DNA of 27,070 bases from an uncultured beta proteobacterium. GTDB taxonomy: Bacteria; Pseudomonadota; Gammaproteobacteria; Burkholderiales; SG8-39. How positions within the stretch are numbered: the first letter of the stretch is position 1; every line of letters starts with the position of its first letter. This document shows, in pieces, positions 25,182-27,070 of this stretch. A program made the translations under genes and the position numbers. A model generated the notes under the pieces. That model saw only the letters and a program-made list of their open reading frames with translations, did no database searches and was not told where the DNA came from. The DNA lies in contig CADEDU010000021.1 of NCBI GenBank assembly GCA_902826155.1, forward strand, positions 64,940 through 92,009. Direction: 5' to 3'.

Positions 25182-25557
25182 GAGCGATCTCGGAAGTGAG
25201 CGGGCGAGACGAAAGCGGGCGGCACAACAAGCGGCACAACAGGCGGATTGGGATGCGGGGAACCGCGAATTATCCGGCCTGAAGCCATCGGGTTGGGGAT
25301 GTACGCCCCCTTTTTCAATGGGCGGGATGGCATTTTGCGATATGGATTATTCGGATTTTCACCGTAAAATTCAGTCTCATCAGTCGCTTGCCGGATTTCA
25401 TCCCCGGAACACTCGACAGGCAGCGGCCCGCAATACTTGGCCGTCGAGCGGGCCCATCGGTGCCTTTCGACGAGTTTCTCCTCGCAACGTCCTGCGCCAC
25501 TGAGCGCGAAACCTCCTCCAACGCTGCGTCGCCTGATCGCGCCACCACGGAGTTGCC
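25182..25557. other. divergent folD / aceE control region
   Basis: This 376-bp non-coding region separates folD and aceE. It contains an exact 12-bp tandem repeat (GCGGCACAACA plus A or G) at 25219-25242. An AT-richer stretch at 25330-25375 carries TTTTGCGATATGG (25333-25345) and TAAAAT (25365-25370), a possible aceE -10 without a clear -35. ACGGAG (25547-25552) is the aceE ribosome site. I see no PdhR-type AATTGGT/ACCAATT operator and no intrinsic terminator. The sequence resembles an ordinary divergent promoter region. Confidence 0.5.
25219..25242. repeat. 12-bp tandem repeat
   Basis: GCGGCACAACAA (25219-25230) is followed directly by GCGGCACAACAG (25231-25242), and a third partial GCGG follows. 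It lies 38 nt upstream of folD. It could be a slippage product or a tandem protein-binding site. Confidence 0.6.
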
Positions 25558-27070
25558 ATGACAGCCGCGCTTCCCAATCTGCCCCTTGTCGACGATCCCG
25601 ACGGCATCGAGACCCGCGAATGGCTCGACGCCCTTGAGGCGATGATCGAACGTGAAGGCCCCGAGCGTGCCCACTACATCCTCGAGAAGCTGATCGACAA
25701 GGCACGCCACTCCGGCGTCAACATTCCCTTCAGCGCGGCCACGGCGTACATCAACACGATTCCTCCGCACATGGAGGAGCGTCTGCCAGGCGACCCGGCC
25801 ATGGAAGAGCGCATCCGCTCGTTCTGCCGCTGGAACGCGATGGTGATGGTGGCCCGCGCGAACGAGGGCGACGGCGATCTGGGCGGACACATCGCGAGCT
25901 TCGCTTCGGTCGGCACGCTGTTCGGCATCGGCTTCAATCATTTCTGGCATGCACCAACGGCCGAGCACGGTGGCGATCTCATCTACTTCCAGGGACATTC
26001 GGCGCCCGGCATCTACGCACGCGCGTTCCTCGAAGGGCGCCTGACCGAAGATCAGCTCAATAACTTCCGCCGCGAAGTGGATGGCAAGGGCATCTCGTCC
26101 TACCCGCATCCGTGGCTGATGCCCGACTTCTGGCAGTTTCCGACCGTGTCGATGGGTTTGGGTCCGATCCAGGCGATCTATCAGGCGCGATTCTTGAAAT
26201 ACGTGCAGGCGCGCGGACTGGCCAACACCGAGGGGCGCAAGGTGTGGGTGTTCTGCGGCGACGGCGAGATGGATGAACCGGAGTCGATGGGCGCGATCGG
26301 CATGGCCTCGCGCGAGAAGCTCGACAACCTGATCCTTGTGGTCAACTGCAATCTGCAGCGACTCGATGGTCCGGTGCGCGGCAACGGCAAGATCATCCAG
26401 GAGCTGGAATCGGACTTCCGCGGCGCCGGCTGGAACGTGATCAAGCTCATCTGGGGCTCCTACTGGGACCCGCTCCTTGCGCGCGACACGGAGGGTGTGC
26501 TGCAGCGGATCATGGAGGAGACCGTCGACGGCGAGTACCAGAACTACAAGGCCAACGACGGCGCATTCGTGCGCAAGCACTTCTTCGGCAAGCATCCGAA
26601 GACGCTGGAGCTCGTGTCGCGCATGACCGACGAGGACATCTGGCGCCTCAATCGCGGCGGCCATGATCCGCACAAGATCTTCGCGGCCTACGCTTCGGCA
26701 GTGAAGCACAAGGGCCAGCCCACCGTGATCCTGGCCAAGACGATCAAGGGCTATGGGCTGGGCAAGCAGGGGCAGGCCAAGAATCCGACGCACCAGTTGA
26801 AGAAATTGGAACTGCAGACGATTCGCGAGTTCCGCGACCGCTTCAACATTCCGATTGCCGACGACAGGCTCGAGGAACTGCCGTTCTTCAAGCCGGCCGA
26901 GGACGATCCGGTGATGAAATATCTGCACGAGCGTCGCAGGTCGCTCGGCGGTTATCTGCCGTCGCGCCGTCGCGAAGCGCATCGTCTGAACGCACCGGCG
27001 CTCGCGGCGTTCGAACAGGTGCTCAAACCCACTGCCGAAGGCCGCGAGATCTCCACGCCGAAGGCGTTCG
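25558..27070 (+). CDS. aceE: pyruvate dehydrogenase E1 component, homodimeric type, partial
   Basis: E1 decarboxylates pyruvate with thiamine diphosphate and passes the acetyl group to E2. The gene starts at the ATG at 25558 and runs off the right edge after about 504 codons of an expected 880-890. Visible features are GHIASFAS, YFQGHSAPGIYARAFLEGRL and SSYPHPWLMPDFWQFPTVS, and the thiamine-diphosphate motif starting GDGEMDEPES at residue 234, ending NCNLQRLDG. The match to the E. coli AceE pattern is close throughout, so the identity is not in doubt. E2 and E3 genes would be expected to follow outside the window. The long antisense frame over this gene is a shadow. Confidence 0.97.
   Translation, partial: MTAALPNLPLVDDPDGIETREWLDALEAMIEREGPERAHYILEKLIDKARHSGVNIPFSAATAYINTIPPHMEERLPGDPAMEERIRSFCRWNAMVMVARANEGDGDLGGHIASFASVGTLFGIGFNHFWHAPTAEHGGDLIYFQGHSAPGIYARAFLEGRLTEDQLNNFRREVDGKGISSYPHPWLMPDFWQFPTVSMGLGPIQAIYQARFLKYVQARGLANTEGRKVWVFCGDGEMDEPESMGAIGMASREKLDNLILVVNCNLQRLDGPVRGNGKIIQELESDFRGAGWNVIKLIWGSYWDPLLARDTEGVLQRIMEETVDGEYQNYKANDGAFVRKHFFGKHPKTLELVSRMTDEDIWRLNRGGHDPHKIFAAYASAVKHKGQPTVILAKTIKGYGLGKQGQAKNPTHQLKKLELQTIREFRDRFNIPIADDRLEELPFFKPAEDDPVMKYLHERRRSLGGYLPSRRREAHRLNAPALAAFEQVLKPTAEGREISTPKAF

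Noticed and set aside
25315..26982. A 555-codon minus-strand open frame over aceE
   Set aside because: The plus strand encodes an unmistakable AceE. The antisense translation has no recognisable domain.
1..27070. CRISPR arrays, tRNA, rRNA, insertion sequences
   Set aside because: I saw no regularly spaced repeats, cloverleaf-like sequence, rRNA segments or transposase-like protein on either strand.

Overview
The window is about 27 kb of GC-rich bacterial chromosome, densely coding, with no insertion sequence, CRISPR array, tRNA or rRNA that I can see. The gene set and order suggest a betaproteobacterium, probably Burkholderiales-like: glnA followed by a DUF4124 gene and ntrBC, a homodimeric AceE-type pyruvate dehydrogenase E1 divergent from folD and oligopeptidase A, and a second DUF4124 protein carrying a glutaredoxin domain. 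This placement is an inference from family knowledge, not a database result.

Layout. (1) 1-5017: nitrogen control. A sigma-54 type -24/-12 element precedes glnA, followed by an exported DUF4124 protein with its own sigma-70-like promoter, then glnL (NtrB) and glnG (NtrC), which overlap by 4 nt. (2) 5100-8754: aceB (malate synthase A) with a long leader, a small unknown protein, an orphan ParA-type ATPase and a two-helix membrane protein with a cytosolic-type zinc ribbon. (3) 9028-13766: two separate alpha/beta aromatic-ring-hydroxylating (Rieske) oxygenases pointing at each other, with a PanE-like dehydrogenase behind the second pair. No reductase, ferredoxin or cis-diol dehydrogenase gene is in the window. 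(4) 13812-15429: a VOC/glyoxalase-like protein overlapping exonuclease III. (5) 15529-21564: a minus-strand cluster that looks like an extended version of the poorly characterised E. coli ynbABCD genes. It holds a CDP-alcohol phosphatidyltransferase, an alpha/beta-hydrolase fused to a methyltransferase, a PAP2 domain fused to a dual-specificity phosphatase, a small unknown membrane protein, a PlsC-like acyltransferase and a CdsA-like CDP-diacylglycerol synthase. (6) 21649-27070: a DUF4124-glutaredoxin protein, oligopeptidase A and folD on the minus strand, then divergent aceE, which runs off the right edge.

The strongest candidate for an under-described system is region 5. In one compact gene set it has what is needed to make phosphatidic acid, activate it to CDP-diacylglycerol, transfer a head group and dephosphorylate the product, plus a hydrolase-methyltransferase that could modify it. 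This looks like a second, dedicated phospholipid route alongside the housekeeping one. Its transferase replaces two of the four signature aspartates with asparagine. Regions 1 and 2 tie nitrogen assimilation to carbon metabolism in an ordinary way. Upstream of both aceB and aceE lies a TTTGCGA motif that may mark a shared acetate/pyruvate regulator.
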